Assembly: GCF_000176915.2 (NCBI RefSeq)
Contig: NC_014844.1
Coordinates: 3,038,001 to 3,102,000, forward strand
Origin: Pseudodesulfovibrio aespoeensis Aspo-2
GTDB taxonomy: Bacteria; Desulfobacterota; Desulfovibrionia; Desulfovibrionales; Desulfovibrionaceae
Length of the DNA stretch: 64,000 nt
Direction: 5' to 3'
Shown: positions 57,306 to 64,000 of the stretch, one piece after another
Layout of the letters: every line of letters starts with the position of its first letter
Numbering within the stretch: position 1 is the first letter of the stretch
Program-made: the position numbers and the translations under genes
Notes under the pieces: generated by a model
What the model was told of the DNA's origin: nothing
Database searches by the model: none
What the model saw: the letters and a program-made list of their open reading frames with translations, nothing else

Positions 57306-58593
57306 GCTGGAAGACCACGACATCGGATTTGCCCGCATCCGGGAGCACCAGCCTGGGCGCAAAGCCGTTGTCCGCAAGCGCACCGGCCATGGCCGCCTGC
57401 CAGCCGTAGGCGAGATCAAGGTGGAAGAAGATATTGCGGTAGCCGTCCCGGCTCAGGGCGCGCACATGGTCGGCCACCACCTGGGCCGCGTCCCGGCCCG
57501 CCACCATGGGAGCCAGGGTGGCGGTGCCCAGCTCAGGCCGCAGCCGGGCCGAGAGCACTGACCGGGCGGGCAGGCTCTCGCCAGAGCTGTCCGTCTCGCG
57601 GATGACGCGCATGAGCACCAGCCCGTCGTAGGCGTCCTCCAGAAAGGAACGCATGACCGGGTGCGCCCAGACCGCGCCGCCAGAATCCTCGCGCAGGTGC
57701 CGGAACCACATGTCCAGCTCCACCGCCTCCTGTTCGGGCCGGGAGAAAAAGAGCCGCCCCAGCGCCTCGTAATTCCGGGAGATCAGGTCCGGGGTGGCCA
57801 GTTCACTGAACAGGCTCACGGCCCTGGTCCGCGCCACTGCCCCCAGCAGCCGGGTTTCCAGCGCTTCAGCCGTGGGACCGCCCTCAAGGAACAGATACGG
57901 ACCGCAAAAGCTGACACTGCGCTCGGACGGCGACCGCCAGCTCATCAGCCCGGTCAGCGCGCCCGCGCCGTCCACGGCCACGGCCAGCGAGAGGTCGCCG
58001 CTGGCCACCATGTCCACCACCTTGCCCGGCGTGAAGAACGGCTCGGGGATGAGGTGGGCCGGGTAGCGGTCCACCGCCAGGGCGCACGCCTCGCGAACCA
58101 GCGCGGGCTCCGGGCTATCGACGATCACGACCGCTCCCACGGCCATGGCCGTCGTGGCCGGGCGCGGGGTCACGGCCTGATAGACGCGGTCCTGGCGCAG
58201 CTCCAGATGGACCTTGGACCCGTCGATACGGACCACGAACCCGTCCGACATGCGCGCGGCCAGAAGCAGCCCCAGGCGGTCCATGGACTTGCCCGCGCCG
58301 ATGTCCTCCCTGGCCGCGAGATTCATGGCCCACAGATCCGAGGGATCGGCCACAAAGGAAAAATCGGCGCGCACGCACCAGCCGCCCGAGGCCACGGTCA
58401 GGTCGATCCCGACCCCGCCCGCTGTCTCGGCCAGATGGGAGACCAGCTCCTCTGACGCCATGGTCAGCCGAAGCGCCTTGGCCCGCTCAAGGCCGAAAAC
58501 CGATGCAGCCTGTTCCACCACCCCCTGAACCAGCGGGATGAACTTGGCATCAGCCGACAACCTGAGCGACACGCAATGACCGGAACCCTGCAT
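57298..58593 (-). CDS. Hybrid protein: RsbW-like ATPase domain plus GNAT-like region
   Basis: This 431-residue protein starts with a stretch resembling anti-sigma-factor kinase/HATPase domains (LSADAKFIPLVQGVVEQAAS, LTMASEELVSHLAE) in residues 10-100. A middle GNAT-like part follows (AVVIVDSPEPALVREACALAV). Its C-terminal section (NGFAPRLVLPDAGKSDVVVF) parallels the end of the acetyltransferase at 54458. I do not know a characterised protein with this layout. It is the first gene of the operon; AAGGAG lies 5 nt before the ATG. A sensor or regulator coupled to an acyl-transfer pathway is one possibility. Confidence 0.55.
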   Translation of the reverse strand: MQGSGHCVSLRLSADAKFIPLVQGVVEQAASVFGLERAKALRLTMASEELVSHLAETAGGVGIDLTVASGGWCVRADFSFVADPSDLWAMNLAAREDIGAGKSMDRLGLLLAARMSDGFVVRIDGSKVHLELRQDRVYQAVTPRPATTAMAVGAVVIVDSPEPALVREACALAVDRYPAHLIPEPFFTPGKVVDMVASGDLSLAVAVDGAGALTGLMSWRSPSERSVSFCGPYLFLEGGPTAEALETRLLGAVARTRAVSLFSELATPDLISRNYEALGRLFFSRPEQEAVELDMWFRHLREDSGGAVWAHPVMRSFLEDAYDGLVLMRVIRETDSSGESLPARSVLSARLRPELGTATLAPMVAGRDAAQVVADHVRALSRDGYRNIFFHLDLAYGWQAAMAGALADNGFAPRLVLPDAGKSDVVVFQHG

Positions 58594-58823
58594 GGGAACT
58601 CCTTTTCCACCCTGAATACATGGCAGGGGGCGTCAATTCAAGGGATACGATGCACCGGGCCACGATTCCGGCAGCCCGCCCGCTGCCCAGCCGGATGGGG
58701 CCTATCCGGAACTCCTTGCCCACACACCCCTTTTCCACCGGGCATCCATGGTGTATAAGAGGGCCGGACAGCGACAAAGGGCAGCGCCCCGCCCATCCAT
58801 TGACTTTTTCCGGGACTTTTCGA

Positions 58824-58848
58824 GAAAGACTGGTATACATCCAGGCAT
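58824..58848 (+). promoter_or_regulatory. Extended -10 promoter and palindrome before recN
   Basis: TGGTATACA forms an extended -10 box at 58831-58839, and CTGGTATACATCCAG makes a CTGG-N7-CCAG inverted repeat over it. This could be a LexA-type operator of recN, but the LexA motif of this organism is not known to me. Confidence 0.4.
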
Positions 58849-58864
58849 CGGAGGCCTGACCACC

Positions 58865-60481
58865 ATGCTTGAACTGCTGCGCATCAGGGATCTCGCGCTC
58901 ATCGAGGACGTTGAACTGGAGTTTGCTCCGGGCCTCAACACATTGACCGGCGAAACCGGCGCGGGCAAGTCGTTCATCATGCGCGCCGTGGATTTTCTCC
59001 TGGGCGAGCGCATGGATGTCAAGCTGGTGCGCCCCGGCAAGGAAAAGGCCTCGGTGGAGGCGCTCTTTGTCCTGCCCGAGGGCGAGACCGTCATCCGCCG
59101 CGAGCTCTCCGCCGAGACAGGCCGCAGCCGGGTCTACATCAACGACCAGCTCTCGTCCCAGCCCACCATCCGCGACATGCGCCACGCCCTGGTCATCCAC
59201 ACCAGCCAGCACGGCCAGCAGAAGCTGCTCTCCCCCGCCTATCAGGCCGAGGTGCTCGACTCGTTCCTGCCCGACCCCTCGCTCTTGACCGCGCGCAACG
59301 ACGCCCTGGCCGTGCTCAACGACGTGCTCGAACGCAGGACGCGGCTCATGGCCCGTTTTGATGAAGTGGCCAAACAGCGGGAATTCCTCGAGTACCAGAA
59401 AAAGGAAATCGACAGGATCAACCCCCGCCCCGGCGAGGAGGACGACCTGGAGGAGCGCAAGAAGATTCTCAAGGACCGCGAGCGGGCGGGCGAGTGTCTG
59501 CAAAATGCCCTGAACATCCTGCACGGCGAGGTGGGACTGCTCGACTCCATGGCCCTGCTCACCCGCGAGATGGAGATCATCGCCCGGCTCTTTCCCGGCT
59601 TCGAGGACGACCGCGAGGCCATCGAGGAGCTGCGCATGATGCTGCACGACCTGGACACGCGGCTGCGGCGCGGCCCGGAAGGACAGGCGCTGGACGACGA
59701 CCACATGAGCCTGGACGACATCGAGTCGCGCCTCTTTGAGCTGGCCCGGCTCAAGCGCAAGCTCAAGCGGGGCCTGGACGAGATCGTGGACCTCAAGTCC
59801 GAGATCGACGACAACCTCTCCTTTCTCGATGTCTGCGCCCTGGACCTCAAAGCCCTCAGGGGCGAGGAGGACGCGGCGGCCAAAAAGCTCAAGGCGGTCC
59901 TGACCACCCTGGCCCGCGCCCGGCAGAAGGCGGCCAGGGAGCTGTCGGTCCGCATCGTGGAGGAGCTGAAGGATCTCGGCTTTTCCGAACACGTCACGGT
60001 CCACTTCGAATTCGACGCCCGCGAGCTCTATCCCGGCTGCGACGATCTGCGCGGGCGGCTGATGTGGGTGCCCAACCCGGGCCAGCCCGCCCAACCGCTG
60101 GACAAGATCGCCTCGGGCGGCGAGTTGTCGCGCTTCCTGCTCGCTCTGGTGACCATGGGCGGCGACAGCGCGGGCGACCACGACGCCCTGCCCACCCTCA
60201 TCTTCGACGAGGTGGACGCGGGCATCGGCGGCATGACCCTGAACTCGGTGGGCGACAAGCTGCGCCAACTGGCCGACCGCCAGCAGACCCTGCTCATCAC
60301 CCACTGGCCCCAGTTGGCTGGCAGGGCGGACCGCCACTTCCTCATCCAGAAAGAAGTGCTGGACGGCGCCACCTACACCCGCTGCGACCGGCTCGAAGGC
60401 GAACGCATCCGGGGGGAACTCTCACGCATGGCGGGCGGCGGCGAACAGGGAGACGCCCTGGCCGAGAAACTCTGCCGCTAG
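58865..60481 (+). CDS. recN: DNA repair ATPase RecN
   Basis: This 538-residue SMC-like protein has Walker A GETGAGKS at about residues 30-37 and a coiled-coil middle (residues 145-355, including RRTRLMARFDEVAKQREFLE). It has the signature IASGGELSRFL and Walker B LIFDEVDAGIGG. RecN helps hold broken DNA ends during recombinational repair. GGAGG lies 10 nt before the ATG; longer readings lack a site. The palindrome over its promoter fits SOS control. Confidence 0.93.
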   Translation: MLELLRIRDLALIEDVELEFAPGLNTLTGETGAGKSFIMRAVDFLLGERMDVKLVRPGKEKASVEALFVLPEGETVIRRELSAETGRSRVYINDQLSSQPTIRDMRHALVIHTSQHGQQKLLSPAYQAEVLDSFLPDPSLLTARNDALAVLNDVLERRTRLMARFDEVAKQREFLEYQKKEIDRINPRPGEEDDLEERKKILKDRERAGECLQNALNILHGEVGLLDSMALLTREMEIIARLFPGFEDDREAIEELRMMLHDLDTRLRRGPEGQALDDDHMSLDDIESRLFELARLKRKLKRGLDEIVDLKSEIDDNLSFLDVCALDLKALRGEEDAAAKKLKAVLTTLARARQKAARELSVRIVEELKDLGFSEHVTVHFEFDARELYPGCDDLRGRLMWVPNPGQPAQPLDKIASGGELSRFLLALVTMGGDSAGDHDALPTLIFDEVDAGIGGMTLNSVGDKLRQLADRQQTLLITHWPQLAGRADRHFLIQKEVLDGATYTRCDRLEGERIRGELSRMAGGGEQGDALAEKLCR

Positions 60482-60513
60482 CGGACAGTCAGTCGGCAAC
60501 CTGCTTTTCTCTC

Positions 60514-60542
60514 TGGACACCACTGCATGGCTACCATACAAT
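60514..60542 (+). promoter_or_regulatory. Sigma-70 promoter
   Basis: TGGACA (60514-60519) and TACAAT (60537-60542) are 17 bp apart, 37 nt before the binding-protein gene. This is a close consensus match. Confidence 0.7.
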
Positions 60543-60578
60543 AGACATATTTATAAAACACCCTCGAAGGATATCCCC

Positions 60579-61322
60579 TTGCGCATAGCGATGTGTCTTT
60601 TTGCCTGTCTGTTGCCGCTCCTGCCGACATGGACAATCCCGGCTGCCGCAGGGCAGATCGAAATGCAGGCCATCGTGTACCCGCCGCTGGTGTACGAGGA
60701 GGACGGCGCGCTCCGGGGTGTGGTGCCTGAAGTGGTCAGGGAGTTACAGCGGCTCGTGGGCGACGACAACGAGCTCAAGGCCGTGCCCTGGCTGCGGGCC
60801 TTTCAACAGGCCCAGGAAGCGCCCAGACACGCCCTCTTCGCCATTGTCCGCACCCCGGAGCGCGAGCCGCTCTTCAAGTGGGTCGGCCCGGTCTTTGGCG
60901 AGGGCGACTACTTCTACAAGCTCAAGGGAAGCCTGCTTGAAATCAACACCCTGGAGGACGCCAAACGCGTGCCCAGGATCGCCGTGCGCAAGGACGGGTA
61001 CACGCATCAGGCCCTGGCCGCCAGCGGCTTCACCAACCTCGACATCGGGCCCAGCTACGACTCAAGCTACCGAAAACTCTACGAAGGCCGCGTCGATCTT
61101 GTGCTCATGGGCGAGCTGACCCATTACCACATGGTCGAGCATGCGGGCATCGACCCTGCCGAATTCGAGCGGACCAGCTACAAGTTCAACGAATCGAGCG
61201 CCTGGCTCGCCTTCTCGCCCGACGTGCCCGACGCGCTCATTGACCAGTGGCAACAAGCGCTGGACGCCCTCAAGGCCGACGGCACCTATCAGGCCATCCT
61301 TGAGCGCAACTTCAAACGCTAG
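60579..61322 (+). CDS. Periplasmic solute-binding protein, amino-acid type (orphan)
   Basis: This 247-residue protein starts with TTG, has a signal peptide cut near AAA-GQIE and an SBP_bac_3-type body. The fold begins EMQAIVYPPLVYEEDGALRGVVPEVVRELQ and ends LKADGTYQAILERNFKR. No permease or ATPase gene is adjacent, so it may bind a ligand for a distant ABC system or a sensor. The ligand is unknown. AAGGA lies 7 nt before the start. Confidence 0.72.
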   Translation: MRIAMCLFACLLPLLPTWTIPAAAGQIEMQAIVYPPLVYEEDGALRGVVPEVVRELQRLVGDDNELKAVPWLRAFQQAQEAPRHALFAIVRTPEREPLFKWVGPVFGEGDYFYKLKGSLLEINTLEDAKRVPRIAVRKDGYTHQALAASGFTNLDIGPSYDSSYRKLYEGRVDLVLMGELTHYHMVEHAGIDPAEFERTSYKFNESSAWLAFSPDVPDALIDQWQQALDALKADGTYQAILERNFKR

Positions 61323-61414
61323 CCAGGAACCCGGCAAACGGATACACTCGCGCCGGAAACAATGGCGGGGGGGCACCCCCAGAACGTTTTGCGTGCGCCG
61401 GGCGCGGGTATCCC

Positions 61415-62008
61415 ATGAGCAGCCTTTTCATCTCGCTTTTCATCAAGCTCTTCTTTTTGCTGACGCCGTTCTTCGTGCTGACAGTGTTCCTGTCCCTGAC
61501 CGAGGGCATGGACAAAAACGCCCGGCGCAAGGTGGCCCTGCGGGTCACGGTGGCCGTGCTGATCATCGCGCTGGTGCTCTATTTCGCGGGCAATCCCATC
61601 TTCGCCACCCTGGGCATCACCATGGACGGCTTCCGGGTGGGCGCGGGCAGCCTGCTCTTCCTGTCCGCAGTGTCGCTGGTGTCGGGCAAACGGACACGGC
61701 CAGAACCGGAAGAGGACACGGACATCGCCGTGGTGCCGCTGGCAATGCCCATCACCGTGGGACCGGCCACCATCGGCACCCTGCTCATCCTCGGCGCAGA
61801 GCTGCGCGGGGCCACGGAGCAGGCCGTGGGCGCAGCCGCCCTGGTCTGCGCCTGCCTGACCGTGGGCGTGCTCCTGTTCTCCGGCTCGGCCATCCACCGG
61901 GTCATCGGCCCCATGGGGCTGGCCGTGCTCACGCGCGTCACCGGGCTTGTCCTCTCGGCCATGGCCGCCCAGATCGTGTTCACCGGCGTCAGGAACTTCC
62001 TGGCCTGA
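61415..62008 (+). CDS. MarC-family integral membrane protein
   Basis: This 197-residue inner-membrane protein has about six hydrophobic helices. The family segment GNPIFATLGITMDGFRVGAGSLLF is split between helices 2 and 3, and PLAMPITVGPATIGTLLIL follows. MarC proteins have no settled function, despite early links to multiple-antibiotic resistance. It lies between two binding-protein genes with its own weak spacing, so transport-related partnership is possible but unproven. Confidence 0.85.
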   Translation: MSSLFISLFIKLFFLLTPFFVLTVFLSLTEGMDKNARRKVALRVTVAVLIIALVLYFAGNPIFATLGITMDGFRVGAGSLLFLSAVSLVSGKRTRPEPEEDTDIAVVPLAMPITVGPATIGTLLILGAELRGATEQAVGAAALVCACLTVGVLLFSGSAIHRVIGPMGLAVLTRVTGLVLSAMAAQIVFTGVRNFLA

Positions 62009-62097
62009 TCCGGCCCGGCCAGAGCGCGCGCGGCTTGCAATACCGCGCGCCGCGCCCTATAGTCCCGAAAAAAATCCCCAGACCAGGACACAATGCC

Positions 62098-62874
62098 ATG
62101 CCCATCACCCGCAGACGCGCCCTAACCTTGCTCTCCGCCGCCACAGCCGCCATGGCCCTGAACCCGTCCATGGTCCTGTCCGCCCGGCAGACCCTGGTCT
62201 GCAACTGGGTCAGGGACTTCCCGCCCTATTGCATGGAGCGCGACGGTTCCATGACCGGCATCCTGGTGGAATGCGCCGACGAGGTGCTCGGCGCACGCAT
62301 GGGCTTTGCCCTCGACCACCAAGGGTACGACTGGCCCAAGGCCCAGGCTCTGGTGGCCAGCGGCCAGGGCGACATACTGTGCACCAATCCGACCCGGGAG
62401 CGCCTTGATTTCGCCCTCTTTGCCGACGCGCCGGTGCTCGAAGTCCCGCCCTCCATCTTCTGCGCCGCCGACAATCCCCGGCTGGCCGAGATCGACGCAG
62501 TAAAAACCCTGGACGACCTGGCCGCCTTCCGGCAGGTGGACTACAAGGGCAATGGCTGGGCCGCCCAGACCTTTCCGCCCACGCTGTCCGTCACCTATGC
62601 GGACACCCTGACCCTGGCCCTGGAAATGATCGCACGCGGCGAGGCCGACCTGTTCGTGGGCAACGGGCTTGGCGCGCTTTACGCCATCCGTCAGGCCGGG
62701 CTCACCGGCGCCATCCTTGCCCGCGAACTGCCGGTGGGCGAGCCGTCGAGCTTTCATTTCGGCCTGCGTGCCGACTATCCGCAAGCCCAAGCCGTCATGG
62801 CCCGGCTGGCCACCTTCCAGGACGAGGCCATGGCCCAGGGCGCGATCCGCGAGATCATCCTCAAGTACATCTAG
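62098..62874 (+). CDS. Periplasmic solute-binding protein with Tat-like signal
   Basis: This 258-residue secreted protein begins TRRRALTLLSAATAAMALN, a twin-arginine-type signal. An SBP_bac_3-like body follows (LVCNWVRDFPPYCMERDGSMTGILVECADE, GEADLFVGNGLGALYAIR). It has no neighbouring ABC permease. It is the second orphan binding protein in this segment. Export by Tat would mean it folds in the cytoplasm. The ligand is unknown. AGGA lies 9 nt before the ATG at 62098; an overlapping ATG at 62093 is in another frame. Confidence 0.7.
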   Translation: MPITRRRALTLLSAATAAMALNPSMVLSARQTLVCNWVRDFPPYCMERDGSMTGILVECADEVLGARMGFALDHQGYDWPKAQALVASGQGDILCTNPTRERLDFALFADAPVLEVPPSIFCAADNPRLAEIDAVKTLDDLAAFRQVDYKGNGWAAQTFPPTLSVTYADTLTLALEMIARGEADLFVGNGLGALYAIRQAGLTGAILARELPVGEPSSFHFGLRADYPQAQAVMARLATFQDEAMAQGAIREIILKYI

Positions 62875-62934
62875 AACCCGCGCCAAGAGCGGCAGGGCAG
62901 CCAACCACAACCCCCTGCCCGCGAGACAGTTGCC

Positions 62935-63708
62935 ATGACAGCCCATTTGCCCTTGACCCATGACCGCCTCTACCGCATCCGCTCCTACGAGCCCCGCCCG
63001 GACGGGCTCGCCCCCATCACCGCCATCTGCAACCAGTTGCAGGACATCGCCTCCGGCCACGCCGACGCCCTGGGCTTCGGCTATCACGACCTGGAGACCG
63101 GCGGCCATTTCTGGCTGCTGGCCCGGCTCCACGTGATGATGGACAGGCTGCCCGCCTATGGCGGGGCCGTGCGCGTGCAGACATGGCCCTCGGGCAACGA
63201 GCGGCTGGTGGCCAACCGCGACTTCCTCATCCTCGACCCTGCCGCGGCTCAGGAAACGGTCATGGGTCGCGCCACCTCGTCGTGGGTGACCATGAACGCG
63301 TCCACACACCGGCCCGAATCGCCGTCGGAGGTGTTGAGCACTCGATTCATCCCCGACCGCGAGCGCGCCCTGACCTTCCCGGCCAAATCCATCACCCGGC
63401 TCAAGGATGGCGAACACGAGACCGGCCTGACCGCCCGGCGTGCCGATCTCGACATCAACGGCCACGTCAACAACGTCCGCTATGCCGAGCTCTGCCTGGA
63501 GGCCGTGCCACAGGCGTGGGAGGCGGCGCACCGCTGCCTGGGGCTCGACATCCAGTTCCGCAGCGAATCCTTTGCCGGGGACGCCTATGTCTCGGCCTGT
63601 GCCGAGGCCGGGCCGGACAGCGGCATGCGCACCCTGCTGCACCGGCTCACCCGCATCAATGACGACCGCGAGATCGTGCGCATGCGCTCCTGGTGGCAAA
63701 CGGGCTGA
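62935..63708 (+). CDS. Acyl-ACP thioesterase (FatA-like)
   Basis: This 257-residue cytoplasmic hydrolase of the plant-type FatA/FatB family found in bacteria releases fatty acids from acyl carrier protein. It has two hot-dog domains. The first contains ICNQLQDIASGHADALG and WLLARLHVMMDRLP. The second contains the catalytic Asn/His motif DINGHVNNVRYAELC. Chain-length preference cannot be read. Confidence 0.85.
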   Translation: MTAHLPLTHDRLYRIRSYEPRPDGLAPITAICNQLQDIASGHADALGFGYHDLETGGHFWLLARLHVMMDRLPAYGGAVRVQTWPSGNERLVANRDFLILDPAAAQETVMGRATSSWVTMNASTHRPESPSEVLSTRFIPDRERALTFPAKSITRLKDGEHETGLTARRADLDINGHVNNVRYAELCLEAVPQAWEAAHRCLGLDIQFRSESFAGDAYVSACAEAGPDSGMRTLLHRLTRINDDREIVRMRSWWQTG

Positions 63709-63818
63709 CCATGCCCCTGCCCGCTCAATCTGCCGGGCCGCAGGGCCGCAGGGCCGCCGGCCCCCCTGCTTTTGACAGGCCATTGCCGTTTGCCCGGATT
63801 CCGGTATATGGATGGGGT

Positions 63819-64000
63819 ATGTCTGGACGGTTGCCGACACTCTTTCTCGCCTTTTTCGCCATCCTCGCCCTCCCCGGCCTGCTCGCCCCGCCATGCCTGA
63901 CAGCGCAAGCGGACGCGACAAGCCCCGTGGATCAACCCGGCCAGATGATCATCGCCCATGACGCGGGCTATCCGCCGTTCTGCTTTCTCGACCAGGACGG
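63819..64000 (+). CDS. Secreted binding-protein-type domain, 3' truncated by the window
   Basis: The gene starts at 63819 and runs off the end after 60 complete residues. A signal peptide ends near LTAQA-DAT. The mature start (IIAHDAGYPPFCFLDQDG) is the opening of an SBP_bac_3 domain. The full protein could be a third binding protein or a membrane sensor (kinase or GGDEF) that uses this domain outside the membrane; the rest is not in the window. Confidence 0.6.
   Translation, partial: MSGRLPTLFLAFFAILALPGLLAPPCLTAQADATSPVDQPGQMIIAHDAGYPPFCFLDQD

Overview
The window is about 64 kb of a GC-rich chromosome, most likely from a sulfate-reducing bacterium of the Desulfovibrio/Pseudodesulfovibrio type. 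I infer this from gene content and gene order, not from a marker gene; there is no rRNA. The supporting genes are a formate dehydrogenase with a beta subunit of the Desulfovibrio kind, a run of riboflavin genes followed by nusB and leuS, lptE-holA-radC-acyP-lon, a HesB-like selenoprotein, and a branched-chain-type ABC transporter grouped with acyl-CoA ligases.

Layout. 1-3.2 kb: formate dehydrogenase alpha (5' end cut off) and beta. 3.4-5.8 kb: gltX, a NifU-like scaffold and a metallo-hydrolase. 5.9-10.2 kb: a ZraPSR-type envelope/metal-stress system (response regulator, sensor kinase, periplasmic ZraP) with a sigma-54 promoter and two enhancer-like palindromes in front of zraP. 10.4-20.2 kb: dCMP deaminase-ribD, then ribE, ribBA, ribH, nusB and leuS. 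This run is interrupted by a methyltransferase/TetR pair and by a glycosyltransferase-like gene. 20.3-25.6 kb: apparent accessory insert with an orphan tungstate-type binding protein, a repeat-rich autotransporter and an unknown protein. 25.7-30.9 kb: lptE, holA, radC, acylphosphatase and lon. 31-34.7 kb: an unknown four-gene operon with three paralogous TPR proteins. 34.9-41.1 kb: a MITE-like repeat, fmdB-like, hemC, a small protein behind a sigma-28 promoter, cobT, WcbI-like and glycosyltransferase genes, and a YkgJ-type protein. 41.1-42.2 kb: shikimate-kinase-like and pyrR.

42.3-43.1 kb: two adjacent IscA/HesB-like genes. The first has an in-frame TGA exactly where the second has its conserved Cys33, so I read it as selenocysteine. 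43.3-54.3 kb: PaaK-like ligase, LivF, substrate-binding lipoprotein, LivM, LivH, FadD-like ligase, LivG and a CBS-ACT protein, all on the minus strand. An AT-rich sulfotransferase gene splits this cluster, which also carries a repeated intergenic element that supplies Shine-Dalgarno sequences. 54.5-58.6 kb: an unusual minus-strand operon (acetyltransferase, deaminase, HisC-like aminotransferase, RsbW-like/GNAT hybrid). 58.9-64 kb: recN, three periplasmic binding-protein-like genes (the last cut by the window end), marC and an acyl-ACP thioesterase.

How the parts connect. Formate dehydrogenase needs Mo or W, and an orphan WtpA-like protein lies 17 kb away. The HesB-like selenoprotein implies a selenocysteine system, which would also suit the formate dehydrogenase, although the expected active-site residue lies upstream of the window. 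The liv cluster with two ligases suggests uptake of a carboxylic or amino acid followed by CoA activation. The strongest candidates for new biology are the selenoprotein pair, the three-paralog TPR operon, the RsbW/GNAT-hybrid operon, and the repeat that provides ribosome-binding sites.
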